In this document: one piece after another, positions 45,899-56,171 of the stretch | Numbering within the stretch: the first letter of the stretch is position 1 | How the letters are laid out: each line of letters opens with the position of its first letter | DNA from: Perkinsus olseni | Taxonomy: Eukaryota; Perkinsozoa; Perkinsida; Perkinsidae | Assembly: GCA_013115135.1 (NCBI GenBank) | Contig: JABANP010000232.1 | Span: 1-64,000, forward strand | Direction: 5' to 3' | DNA: 64,000 bases | Notes under the pieces: model-generated | Told to the model about the DNA's origin: nothing | Databases searched by the model: none | What the model saw: the letters and a program-made list of their open reading frames with translations, nothing else | Made by a program: the position numbers and the translations under genes

Positions 45899-46319
45899 GT
45901 GTCACTGCCCGGGCGGTGAGGTGCTTCCTGTGGGAGCCTCGGTCGTCCTGTTCAGATGTATCGTCGGCATGAGCATGGTCCTTGATATATCCAGCATCTA
46001 CAGCCGCAGTGGTGGTGGATGAGCATCATGATGATAGTGCGTGAAGTAGTGGCAGATAGTATACGAGGAGTGGCAGCATAGGAGACCGCATCAGCTGGCA
46101 TCAGGAAGAGTTTTCGAAGACCACTATTGTGTATTATTGGCGTGATGACAGCCGATGGCGGCCCCCTTTGTGCTGAGGGACGTGGCGATTGTACCATGTA
46201 CATTTATAAGGATAGTTTCTATCGAGTAGTAGCGGAACAGACTAGTGACAGTGCCTCCGTGACAGTGAAGCGGTTCTTTTGCGGTAAAGCGGTAGTTCAG
46301 TTTTGACCGATTTTCCCTC
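45899..46319. other. Spacer upstream of alpha-galactosidase copy 3
   Basis: No gene recognised. The last 100 bp, unlike those upstream of copies 1 and 2, share little visible sequence with them beyond the start region. Confidence 0.4.
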
Positions 46320-48440
46320 ATGCCCTCCTCATGCCGACTTCTGACGCCGATATCATTCGTCATCCTGTCCGGGCTGCGCTACTCTGTGTGTGGGCTCGAT
46401 AATGGTCTGGCGTTGACACCTCCCATGGGATGGTTGTCGTGGGAGAGGTTCGGCTGTGAGACCGATTGTGTGGCTCATCCCGATACTTGTATCAGCGAGA
46501 GGTTATACACCGATATGGCTGATGTACTCATCCGTGATGGATACAAGTAGGAAAGACTCCCAGTGTTACCATGGTGATGATGCTGTTCAGAGATGTCGGC
46601 TATGAATACGTTAATATCGACGATTGCTGGTCAGCAAGGGGGAGAGATCAGAAGACCGGCGAGATCCTCCCCGATCCACAACGATTCCCCCACGGCATTA
46701 AATGGCTGGCAGACTACATGCACCGTCGAGGGCTCAAGTTGGGACTTTACGCGGTAGAACACTCGCAGTCGATCCAGTCGGTGTAGCACGGTGCCTTCAG
46801 GATATCGGTACGTACACATGCGGTGGATATCCAGGCCTGGAGGGGCACTTCGAACAGGACATCAACACCTTCGCTGAGTGGGGGATCGACTCCTTGAAGG
46901 TTGATGGATGCTACGCCGACCCGACTGTAAGTGGGGATTGCATCTCTCTATACCATAGTGACTAAGTTGGCAGGCCTACGGAAAGTTATATCCTGAGCTG
47001 GGAAGGATACTCAACGCAACGAACAGACCAATACTCTACTCGTGCAGGTGTATCTGGGGACCGCATCTGCAAGTTCTTAGAGCCAGGAATTTAGGGGCCC
47101 CACATTTGGGGCGTCTTCCCAACTATCGGGTCCTGATGCAACGTCTTTTGTAGTTGGCCGGCATACCTATCTGACCATGCTGAGAAGAATGACGTTCTCG
47201 TGAAGGAGATTACCCCGGCTTGCAACCTCTGGCGTAACTACGGCGACATCGAAGATAGTTGGGCATCAGTCGAGGATATCACCAACTTCTGGGCTCGGAA
47301 CACTTCAACCGACGTTCTGGTGATGCCGGTCTACTGCAGCAGTATAACATTCCCTGTGTATCACATTCAGGTCAGAGCAGCTGGCCCAGGCCACTGGAAT
47401 GACCCCGATATGTGAGTTGCCGACCCCCTTAAATGCATCGCTCGTGCTGTTCCTACCCTACCCTCCCTCATTAGCCTCGCCCTACTCTCAGGATCCTGGT
47501 CGGCAACAACGGTCTGAGCCTGTCCGAGCAGCAGTCACAGTTCTCCCTGTGGGCCATCCTAGCCGCTCCGTTGTAAGATAGGCGTCGTAGCAGCGTGGTT
47601 GTGGCTGCGATTGACGCCCTCGATGTATTGGCATCTTCATCGCTGTAGGTACATGACAGCGGACCTCCGAGCGATGCCCCCCTGGGCGAGAGAGATCGTC
47701 CAGAATAGGGAGGTCATCGCGGTCAATCAAGATCCTCTCGGAAAACAGGTGTGGGAAATGAGATGACCTCGTCATACAATATTCCCGCAACTTCGCTTTT
47801 ACGCAGCGATGGATGCAACCATCGGCAGTGTAGGCTTCACCTTTGCTATTGGGTTCAGGCGCACGTGGCATGGTCGGAGAATGGAATTTGGATATGGATC
47901 AGAGAACTCACCAGCAACGTCACTGCGGGGGATACCTGGGCGGTTCTGCTACAGAATTCGAATGCCATTTTCGGCCTAAAAGCCGTGGTGCTACGTCCAG
48001 CTCAACATATACCGGGATGGGATGATCGATCCACCCGGTAAGCATGGCCATCAGCTCTTAATCATCTCCTCTTCAACACCATCCTGCTGACGCGGGGGGT
48101 CGAAGAGCAAACGTGTGTCATTAGTAGCTGTTGAGTGGGTCTGTTCGGTAGGGCAGGGGAAGGGGGAGGTATCCAACCGAGCAATGCTCTCCGGGCATTG
48201 CCCAGCAATCGATGGCATGGTCTCCAGCCGACGCCACAGCCAACGAAATTTCGCACTTCCAATGTTCCTCTTAGGTTCAGCGTGCGAGACATACTCGGGG
48301 GCCGAGATGTTGGGGTGTTCGAGGGAGAGTACTCCGTTGAGGTGGAGACATCTTCTGTTCACTTCATCGTCATCCGGAAGGCCATGAATAACCCTGTCCA
48401 TCTGCACCTTTCGAAACCGGAGGAAGTCATCTTGATGTGA
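46320..48440 (+). CDS. Secreted alpha-galactosidase (GH27), copy 3
   Basis: Third intact copy. Signal peptide [19 protein letters not shown], then [44 protein letters not shown] (nucleophile), [12 protein letters not shown] (acid/base), [63 protein letters not shown] and [20 protein letters not shown]. It ends [11 protein letters not shown] with a TGA at 48438. The apparent stop at GTGTAG (46782) falls inside intron 2 and is harmless. The 3' third is the most diverged of the three copies and lacks the shared 3' flank, whereas the 5' two thirds are almost identical to copy 2. Confidence 0.85.
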
Positions 48441-48841
48441 CTAGGCATTATCTAATTGGCATCGTTTCTGTCATGCGCGAAACAACTGTTTTGTTACCAC
48501 GCCTGCGTTCTTAGAAGCTCGATAACACGCTCGGTGCTCCTAGAGCTCCTAGTGCATGGGCTTCGACCCACTTCGGTGAGGTCCGAAACATCGCGGAGTC
48601 GCGTGGGATGGGCGAACGTTGACGTAATGCAGTGTTCCAGAGTGAGGCGGAGTTGTGAACTCGTGAGAGTGACGCAGGCTAGCTCATATCCGATGTAGTT
48701 CATTTCATTGACTTGTCTGTTGGAGAGAATGGTAACTGCATCAAATGAAGATGGTGCTCTGCAGTCCCTTCTCGAAGGGGGATTATCAGCATAATAGAGG
48801 CGGAATAGGAATGAATCTCAGTTTCTTAATTGTGGTATATC

Positions 48842-49778
48842 ATGACTTCACGTACCTTCTATGGCTACCGAGTGAGCTATGGTTCAGAGTTCACCGTGCT
48901 TTTTCGTGAAACGAAGGACTGCTTGCCCCGCTATACGGACGTGTTGGAACATGTGAAGACTGTTTGGCCCGCACTTGACGCTACCGACTTCTCTGTCGTG
49001 TACTACGACGAAAAGGGGAGATCGTGTAACATCTTCATTACGGGTTTGCGTTCGCTGTTTGCTATAGCTGGTCGTGAGGTGAAGCGGCCTGGTGGAGTTT
49101 CTTCTATTTTACTTGACCTAACTGTCGTTCCTGGGCCGGCGGGTTCAAATCCCAGCCATCCTGGGACGAGCGGTTTGGAGGAGCAGCAAGGCGACGGGGG
49201 TGTACAGGTGAGAGCTCCTCAAGTAGTTCCAAGGCCGCCACGGTACCGCTACCAACTAACCTTTGATGTCCGATGTTTCGTGAGTACGTCGCATCACGCG
49301 ATCGACTTCTCCCTTGATACTATGCGGGAAGACGTAGCGAGGGTGTGGCCAGAACTTGCCGCCACTGATATGCAGTTCTTCCTTTGCAAGGACAAAGCCG
49401 GCCGTTCTTGGGAGGTGACCGAGAAGTCGAGCATGAGTGGTCTATTCGATTGCTTTGCTGAGGAGACGGTGAGATCTGATGGTCATACCGTACTTATCCT
49501 CAAGCTGGAAGTCGGGTTCGAGGGCATTGACCACGAGGGTAGGAGGATAGGGAAGTGGGTAGGCTACGTATGAAACTGCTACTCCTACGTGCTAGTTACC
49601 GAATCCTGCACACTAACAATTCCTTTTCCTGGTAATTCGCTTGCATGTGCAATGAAACATTGTCACCTCATCAGGATCTTCTACCGAGTCCGTGCCTGCC
49701 TTAGCTCCGCCCTCTTCGGAAGGAGATCACCAAGAGACCTCAGTGTGCGGATCTTCTGATGCCGGTAGGATGATATGA
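48842..49778 (+). CDS. Two-domain PB1-like protein, copy B
   Basis: Paralogue of the gene at 44789. Starting at the ATG at 48842, MTSRTFYGYRVSYGSEFTVL begins unit 1 (ATDFSVVYYDEKGRSCNIFI, ILLDLTVVPGPAGSNPS). Unit 2 is YRYQLTFDVRCFVSTSHHAI, VARVWPELAATDMQFFLCKD, MSGLFDCFAEETVRSDGHTV, LILKLEVGFEG. A GTAGG donor after GIDHEG joins, in phase, an exon from about 49680 encoding SSTESVPALAPPSSEGDHQE and ending in a TGA at 49776. LFDCFAEETVRSDG is identical in both paralogues. No membrane segment or signal peptide is present, so the product is probably cytoplasmic or nuclear. Confidence 0.5.
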
Positions 49779-50373
49779 GCTTAGTGAGTTCACTAGGATC
49801 TCAATCTTGATTTTAGAGCATAGCGTTGGCCCAGGCTCTGACTCGTGGGTCCTCCCCGTCACAGGAGAGAAGTAATCATCCACCGTTGTCCAGAGTTCCG
49901 CTTTATGTCAGAGACATAGAGCACATCATCGTCACATGTCGTACACATCATCATCGTTAATGAGTAGGAATGTTATTATCACATCATCATCGTTAATAAG
50001 AAGGAATGTTATTATCACATCATCATCGTTAATAAGAAGGAATGTTATTATCACATCATCATCGATAATCCCGATAATCCCGATTCTTCTGTAATAATAG
50101 TTTGCGTTGATTTTCCTGAACCGTATCGAAGCACAACCGTATCAAGCACCAGATCACAAGATTGTGAAATTTCACAAAAGGCAGTAACCAGCCTCCTATC
50201 TCATGACTCGAAAACTCGACGCCTTTTAGCATGAGAAAATCATGACTCAGAAATCGGTGCATCGTCCCTTGTACTGCCAATCGCCATGTCTGGTCGGCTC
50301 AGGCCCTTCATACCTGGACAAACTTGGGGAATCCCCAATGGGGATTCCGACCTCAACAGGGGACTTCGCCCTA
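49779..50373. other. Intergenic stretch with tandem repeat
   Basis: No gene supported. It holds a 36-bp tandem repeat (49945-50066) and a perfect 9-bp palindrome, GGAATCCCC-AAT-GGGGATTCC, at 50327-50347. It is flanked by convergent genes (plus-strand PB1-like B and the minus-strand mitochondrial protein), so it is a 3'-3' spacer. Confidence 0.5.
49945..50066. repeat. 36-bp tandem repeat, 3.4 copies
   Basis: The unit ACATCATCATCGTTAATAAG plus AAGGAATGTTATTATC occurs at 49945, 49981 and 50017, with a partial copy at 50053. Copies 2 and 3 are identical; copy 1 has two substitutions. Confidence 0.95.
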
Positions 50374-50829
50374 CTACTTGAATCCGCATTCCCCTTCCAA
50401 TGCCCCCCATAGTGGAGCCCCCTCATCGCTCTTGTAGTAGGACGCCTGCTCGGCCTCGTCAATATCACTGTCATCATCCGTACTCGAGTCACTCGAGGAG
50501 ATCGGATCTTCCTTAGCAACTGGCCAACGTGAATCCCCGACTTCCGTTCAATCTTGCCTCGAACCTTTGGCAGCCTTCTGCCGTGCCACAGCCCTATACT
50601 CCGAGTCCACTGGAAACAAAACCTGATGAGCACGCTCGGTGCCCTTTCCCAATATCTTTACTACCTCCATCTGAGATTCCTCAGCTTGCTGTTGGGCCTT
50701 CGAGACGCTCATTGATGCAGTTTGGCTCTCTGTAGAAGCAGAAAATCTTCGCAGTGCGGGAACGCCAAAGATTCTCCATCTAGGTATCGCTAGAAGGCGG
50801 ATACTCTCCGGTCTGACGTACCGTAACAT
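50374..50829 (-). CDS. Small probable mitochondrial protein with acidic tail, unassigned
   Basis: Two exons read as a 136-residue protein. The N terminus MLRYVRPESIRLLAIPRWRI followed by FGVPALRRFSAS is Arg-rich, acid-poor and has an RRFSAS cleavage-like site, typical of mitochondrial import. A helical middle (SKAQQQAEESQMEVVKILGK) and an acidic Ser/Asp tail (SSSDSSTDDDSDIDEAEQAS) follow, ending WGALEGECGFK. The single in-frame TGA at about 50548 is removed by a 45-nt intron with donor GTTCGA and acceptor GGCCAG, which keeps frame. No family is recognised; an accessory subunit of a respiratory complex is one possibility. Confidence 0.55.
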
Positions 50830-51140
50830 TCAAAATGACTGGCTGCTGCTCATACCACACCTCTCGTAAAACGCAACAGGAGGGGGGAAGGCAAACATAC
50901 ACAAAAACGCTGATGCTTGACTGGTGGTTGTGAGTGAAGCATAGGAATGGAATGCCGGAATACAGGAATGCCTCAGGAATGCCGACGTGACGTCACCGTG
51001 GCCACCGCCGCTAAAACAACACATTGGAGGGTGTAAGAATGACGATGATGCCATTGGACCTTGGGCAGTGGTGCTGGTTGAAGAGAATCTTTCGGCTGCG
51101 CATTTTGACATGATACAGTTTAAGAGGTAATAGTATTGGA
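50830..51140. other. Short intergenic spacer
   Basis: No coding sequence is supported; a 104-codon minus frame (51144-50830) has no resemblance to known proteins. It separates two minus-strand genes. Confidence 0.4.
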
Positions 51141-51930
51141 TCATATCATAGAGGGGTCCATCTGCTCTATGACCTCCTCACCAGTATCGGGGTCGATGCC
51201 GTGTATGTTAACATACTTAACAGTAGGGATAGGGTTCCACTTATGCTCTTGAGCATAAACATATATACGATAGATAGCCAGTTGCTTGCCATGCTTGAAG
51301 GCCGTCGCTCGATACTTACCATCCGTTCCCTTAATCACAGTCAAGGGTAGGGACTTGACAGCGTGGAGGGTGAGCAGGAAAGTGCTGAAGAGACTACCTT
51401 CAGAAAAGAGTATTCTGACACCTGTATTACTCATCATCTGTGCCAAGGTGATTCTCTCCGGTGCTGCGCAGGGCTTCATCGGCCCTGTCCATCCTTTTTG
51501 AATAGCAGCCGTACGCTAATTTACTCTCGAAAAATCCAAGCTCTTTATGGAGCTTCTCAGGATCGGATACTTCGGGATGGTCGCTGAATCTCACCCAAAA
51601 ACCATGGACGGGTTCGTGCTGAAACACACTTTAATTTCGAGGCGCGTGACGTCACCCTCCCTCCTCCCCTTAGCACCTGGTCACGCTTGCCGTTATCATC
51701 GTATTTTACTCTGTAGGCCACCGTGTTATCATTCTTATTACGAGTAATGATGATGAGCGTGGATGGGTCGTTGAAAATGGCCGCCTACCATTCAACACCT
51801 GTTGCTATTTTCCACTGTTGCCCCCCTACCTGTTTTTCTAGCAGCAGTGGGGAGCCCCTCTGGTCCGCTGCGGGGATGTGGTTGAACGGCCCGACGGGGT
51901 TGCTCGGGTCATAGTCGCCGAGACTTCTCA
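51141..51930 (-). CDS. DUF4833-like protein, several exons
   Basis: Minus-strand exons give, in order, YDPSNPVGPFNHIPAADQRG (about 51900), NDPSTLIIITRNKNDNTVAY (about 51755), VHGFWVRFSDHPEVSDPEKL (about 51590), then HKELGFFESKLAYGCY or a spliced variant, VKSLPLTVIKGTDGKYRATA (about 51340), and YVYAQEHKWNPIPTVKYVNI with HGIDPDTGEEVIEQMDPSMI at the end. The pattern of a RNxNxNxVxY strand, a pV-xxWxR strand, an AYG motif and a VxYxxxxGxDxxTGExVxE end resembles the uncharacterised DUF4833 family. Function is unknown. The 5' limit is open, so a signal peptide or earlier exons may lie beyond 51930. Confidence 0.45.
51633..51652 (-). other. Copy of recurrent 20-bp GC-core motif
   Basis: Minus-strand ACGTCACGCGCCTCGAAATT, in the sense orientation of the DUF4833-like gene. 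Related copies lie at 52208 (+), 55263 (+) and 60682 (-). Confidence 0.5.
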
Positions 51931-52287
51931 CTTGTGGAGATACCATTACAAATGGGTTGATTAAATCTACGACAGATGGGGTATCTTAAGGTCATGCGTG
52001 CAAGATACGAAATGGTTCATCTTGGCCGGCCACTCTCTTCACAGCCTTAACAGTGTTAATTTAACACCCCATCTTTAACCATCCTATTCCAGTTCTTTGC
52101 TCGACCTTCCTAACAGAGGCACTGTATGCCCTCCACCCGTTCACTTTCCCATCGCCTAATGACCCACAGAAACCGATAGACAACATCGATTGATCACGAA
52201 TTACCTGACCTCACGCGCCATAAAATTACGCGCGCGCCCCAAACAGCGAATGATGAGTGTAAGACTGAGCCGTGAGTTGAGTTTTCT
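51931..52287. other. Divergent intergenic region between the DUF4833-like gene and ALG12
   Basis: About 350 bp separate the minus-strand DUF4833-like gene and plus-strand ALG12, so this is probably a shared promoter region. It contains one copy of the recurrent 20-bp motif (52208-52227) followed by an alternating GCGCGC tract, 60-80 bp upstream of the ALG12 start. Confidence 0.5.
52208..52227 (+). promoter_or_regulatory. Recurrent 20-bp motif upstream of ALG12
   Basis: ACCTCACGCGCCATAAAATT, 61 bp before the ALG12 ATG and in the same orientation. It is close to the consensus of three other copies within 10 kb. The GCGCC core next to an A/T run recalls E2F-type sites, which is only an analogy. 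Confidence 0.35.
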
Positions 52288-55200
52288 ATGTCCACTGCAA
52301 TGGATCGTATCATAGACATCTACACGACAGTAGTATTGGTAGGGTTGGTACTACTCGCCCCTTACACGAAGGTGGAGGAGAGCTTCAATATGCAGGTAGG
52401 GAGGGTTACGGCTCAGGGTAATACCATACTTCTCCTGACTCTAGGCCGTCCATGATTTCCTTTATCACGGTACAGACCTACAGGCCTACGATCATGTAGA
52501 ATTCCCCAGGCGTGGTTCCAAGGACCTTCCTAGGTGGTGGAAGGGTTACTCCTCTCTCCCGCTCAGTAGTTGTCTATCAGGGTCTCTGGTCCTGGCAGTA
52601 TCATCCTGGCCTACAGTAAGGCTGATGGACTTGACAATGGGGCACTTACAGGACAACAGGATACTCTCACTGTAGCACACCACTTAACCCCTGGAGTGAT
52701 GGCGCGTCTGCAGGTACGTGGTGAGAGGGACCATGGCGGTGATAGCGGCAGCAGCACTACGACGGTTGAGGAATGCGTGCCCAGCGTCAAGCAAGCCGGC
52801 CCTACCAGTACTAGCCTCCGGTGGTCCTTGCTGCTGTTGAGATTCTCTCAGGTCGTCATTACACTGTGCGTCACGGGTTGCTTCCATCTCTCGTTCTACT
52901 ACACCAGGCTACTTCCAAATTCATTCGGGCTCATACTGGAGTACGTTGATGCGGTGGTTGATGTTCGCTCAGCAGCATCCTCAGGCAGGTACGTACAGCC
53001 CTAGCATTGTACATTGAAGGGAAGACTTTTACAGCCATGCAAGTCATGGTACCGCACCTTTCTCTCTTCCTCCCTCCCGCACACCCCTGTCACAGACCTT
53101 CACAGCGTTGGTGTTCCGCTGCGACCTGCTAGCGATATCGCTAGCCCTGGGTATCGAGGTCATCGCGCGGGAAGTGATACAACACAGCGGCGGCGCGAGG
53201 ACGGTAGGTTGATGAGCACTCGGTTTTGTCTCATAGTGTCCGTGCAGTTGATCACGTCTGTGGTGGTAGTGAAGTTAAGCGCTCTCAAGGCAGCAGTCTA
53301 CGGGGTAGTACTGTCGATACCGCTGGACACTCTGGTGAGGAGGGACTTGGTAGAGGTGAATGGCAGCGAGCCTCGATCAGATGTGGCAACCAGGGATGGT
53401 TATGTGGCCGGAGGGGTGGGTGTTTTGGTTCAATGCTGTTGAGAATAAGTCCTACCTCTGGGGTACTCAGCCCTGGCATTGGTACTTGACTAACGCAACT
53501 ATACGGGTAGGGTGATCGGTACGTCTGTCGCCGACTGCAATCATCAGCCTTCGCTCAGGGCCTTGGACCATTGCTTTTACTTCTACCACTAGCTGCCTTG
53601 GGGCCTCCAGTGGGGGCTTCGGATAAGCAGGTAAAATGCGTAGCTGATGGGATGAGGTTTTATGATTCTCTTCGTCGAAGCGTCGATTCTCGATAATCTA
53701 GGGAGTGCCTCGTGTCATGCATTTTTCGGCTATCCACAAATCTGTCCTGAACACAGTCCCTGTGGGGATATGGTCACATCTTCAAACCCGAGACTCAGTA
53801 GTCGAGCCCAGCCCGATAGGGTGTCGGGCACTCCTGTCATCATCGGACGTTGGAGGGCTGTACAACATATAGCAATTCAGTAACGAATCAGCTAGATGAT
53901 TGCCTGTCGCCTCAGCAGTGGGGGCTGCTGTATCAGGAGGGAAATTCTATTGTGTCATTGGAGGAGCCTTCCGGGAGTATCACATTATATACCGCAACTC
54001 GGTTGCTTACCGGGCATGACTGCTCGTCGAGACACTGCGGTACCTAGAGGGTGCTTAGCGAAATGGCCTGTAGGTGCTCTTCGCCCTTGCCGTGTCACCA
54101 TCACGATGATGGTCACAGTAGCGATAGTGTCGTTTCCAAAGCATTGCGAGAGTATTTCTCTGAGAGAGCGCGATGATCCTAGATTAGAAGTGGGTGGAAG
54201 TACGGGTACGGTCGAGTACGGTACGGGTACGAGTACGGCTCCGTACACGTACTACCCGTCGCAGCGGTTCCCAAGTACCGTACTAGTACGCCGTACTTGA
54301 AGTACGGCGTAATAAATACACGTATGCCTTGTTTAATATATTTAATACGTACTAATTCTCCGTACCCGTACTAAGTTGACAGTTTGAAACCTACTTCGTA
54401 CCGTACTTTCCCTCGACTCCAGTACGGTTGCCCAGCTCTATCCTAGATGCTATCAGGAGTTAGAATAGATTTAGCGTGCATTCGGGGACGCTGTAGAGCA
54501 TCGCTCGGCCCATAGTTGAGAGGTGCCCACTGTTGTGGAGTGCAGAATGGGGACCTCATCCCTTCTTCGGACCCAGCTGAGCATTATATCGCCTATCGCA
54601 GGCCCGACTCGAGGAGGGCTTATCATCCTGTTGTTGCAGGTGCTCCCCCTTTTACCATTAATAATGGTATGGTACGTGGCCCCGGTCAGCGTGCTGTCCC
54701 TACTACCGCACAAGGAGATCAGATTCATCTTCCCTAGCCTCCTGGCGTTAGCAGTAGTAGCCGCTTGTGGGGCCTATCGGTACAGAGAAGCTAATCGATC
54801 ATCGGGGCGAGCGCGACTACTATTTCTCAGGTTGCTGCAGTATCTTTCGCCGCAGGCCAGGCGATATGGCCCCGAGGCGTACAACTCGAAAGCGGCGAAG
54901 ATTATGGCGTTGATGGCGAGGAACCGGGTGCTTAGGACCTGTGTGTTACGAAGTGGATTGATTGGGATAGCAATTGTTACAGTGAGAGGGGTCGGGATAA
55001 TGGGCTCACACTGTTGAGGGCGTGGGCCCATCTCTGAACTCAGTGCCGCTGCTCCTGCTGCTGCGGGAAGTTTGTGTGAGTAGAAGTTGTAGCTCTGCCC
55101 GTTGGCGGGTATGGTCTTGTTTTTGATATCATTGCCCGCCTAAGGTCGTTCTCTTCGGAGCACGAGCAGCGGCCTCGATATACAACTACCCCAGTGGATA

Positions 55201-55957
55201 CGCGATGCAGCAGCTATCCAAGGTTGTCATGCGGAGCCGACCGGATGGCGCGGTGAGCCCGTACGTCGCGCGCCACAAAATTGACGCTTCCCCTGCCATC
55301 AGATCCTCGCCGGGAGGGACAATCCGGCCCATCCACTTCTGCTGGGTCGTTTCAACGTATCTTCAGCTCTCCCCGTCGTGGTGGAAAAATGCTGAGCTCG
55401 CTGGGCGTGGTGAGGACGGCGGAACGCCTCTGTGCTCCCCGAGTCGCCTTGGATTCAGATGCCTCTCACTCCGACAAGGAGTTCTGGGTGGAGCTGATCG
55501 GGGAGGGGGACGGTCTCGAGGGGCAGTGTGTGATACACGTGGACGTCTTCAGTGCGATGAGTGGGGTGTCTCGATTTGTGCATCCGATCAACACTATTTG
55601 CACGGTGGATGAGACAGAAGGTCTACAGTGGACGGATCGTGCCGCGATGGTAGTACGGGAGAGCGCATAGGCGCATAGAGCGTAACGGGATGGTCCCTGG
55701 TTCTATCCAATCAGAGTCGGTATTCGTTCTTGATGAGTGAGAGACACGACACCCCGCCCAGTGAGGAGTTCGAGCTCCTCTTCTCCACCCTCGGATACCA
55801 CCGATTCACCCTCCTGCCCCTCCCTTCAGTGATAGCTATCGTAATACACTCGTCCGTCGCAAAGGAGAGATGCTCGTCCCTGCAGGCACTGAGGCCTCAG
55901 GTTTTCGTCTACAGGAATCGGCATCGTACCAAGATAGTATACGACGAGGAAGCGTGA
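52288..55957 (+). CDS. ALG12: ALG12-type dolichyl-P-mannose alpha-1,6-mannosyltransferase
   Basis: ALG12 adds the eighth mannose to the lipid-linked N-glycan precursor in the ER lumen, using dolichyl-phosphate mannose. Family blocks are seen in order: LVLLAPYTKVEESFNMQ with the catalytic E-E pair (52335-52395), AVHDFLYHGTDLQAYDHVEF (about 52445), a run of hydrophobic segments (LLLRFSQVVITLCVTGCFHL, FYYTRLLPNSFGLILEYV), WVFWFNAVENKSYLWGTQPW (about 53420), VLSLLPHKEIRFIFPSLLAL (about 54700, the conserved PHKExRF), then GYAMQQLSKVV and HVDVFSAMSGVSRFVHPINT (about 55200-55590), and a final exon ending QVFVYRNRHRTKIVYDEEA at 55957. The order and spacing fit ALG12 rather than ALG9 or PIG-B. There are many short introns and one unusually long, GTAC-rich one. 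The start is the first ATG at 52288. Confidence 0.78.
54195..54430. repeat. GTAC-dense segment within the ALG12 gene
   Basis: About 20 copies of GTAC occur in under 240 bp, mostly as GTACGG or CCGTAC. A perfect palindrome, TACGCCGTACT-TGA-AGTACGGCGTA, occupies 54287-54311. It falls between ALG12 coding blocks, so it is probably intronic. Neither strand is openly coding. Confidence 0.8.
55263..55282 (+). other. Copy of recurrent 20-bp GC-core motif
   Basis: ACGTCGCGCGCCACAAAATT, in sense orientation within the 3' part of the ALG12 gene, possibly intronic. Confidence 0.5.
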
Positions 55958-55959
55958 GT

Positions 55960-56171
55960 ACTCTGACCACATGTTTCACTTCAACAACATTTTTCTGTTG
56001 TACCACTCTTCGGGTTGTCAATCCATCGGGGCCTGGTTTTTCCATTAGTCGCTCGCCCAGGTCAGAGTGATCAAACTTCCAGTAGCCTTCCAGCTCCTCA
56101 CGGCACCGGCCTCCTGTCTGAGGCATCTTGCGGGAGGTGCAATCTAGTGGATGGCCGGGTGGTGGTATCAT
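55960..56171 (-). CDS. Possible small minus-strand gene overlapping the ALG12 3' end
   Basis: From the ATG at 56171 the frame MIPPPGHPLDCTSRKMPQTG continues with GRCREELEGYWKFDHSDLGE and GLTTRRVVQQKNVVEVKHVV, which reads like protein. It then runs on through the last ALG12 exon to a stop at 55836, where it is an antisense shadow, so a splice donor near 55960 is needed if the gene is real. No family recognised. Confidence 0.25.

Noticed and set aside
46780..46790. Apparent nonsense mutation in alpha-galactosidase copy 3
   Set aside because: The TAG lies inside intron 2, between LKLGLYA and DIGTYTCG, so the coding sequence is intact.
49138..49170. tRNA-like GGGTTCAAATCCCAGCC on the plus strand
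   Set aside because: It lies within the open frame of PB1-like copy B and has no surrounding cloverleaf.
49945..50066. Possible CRISPR-like array
   Set aside because: Units are contiguous 36-bp tandem copies with no variable spacers, in a eukaryotic genome.
50540..50560. In-frame TGA in the small mitochondrial protein, suggesting readthrough or a pseudogene
   Set aside because: A 45-nt GT-AG intron that preserves frame removes the TGA.
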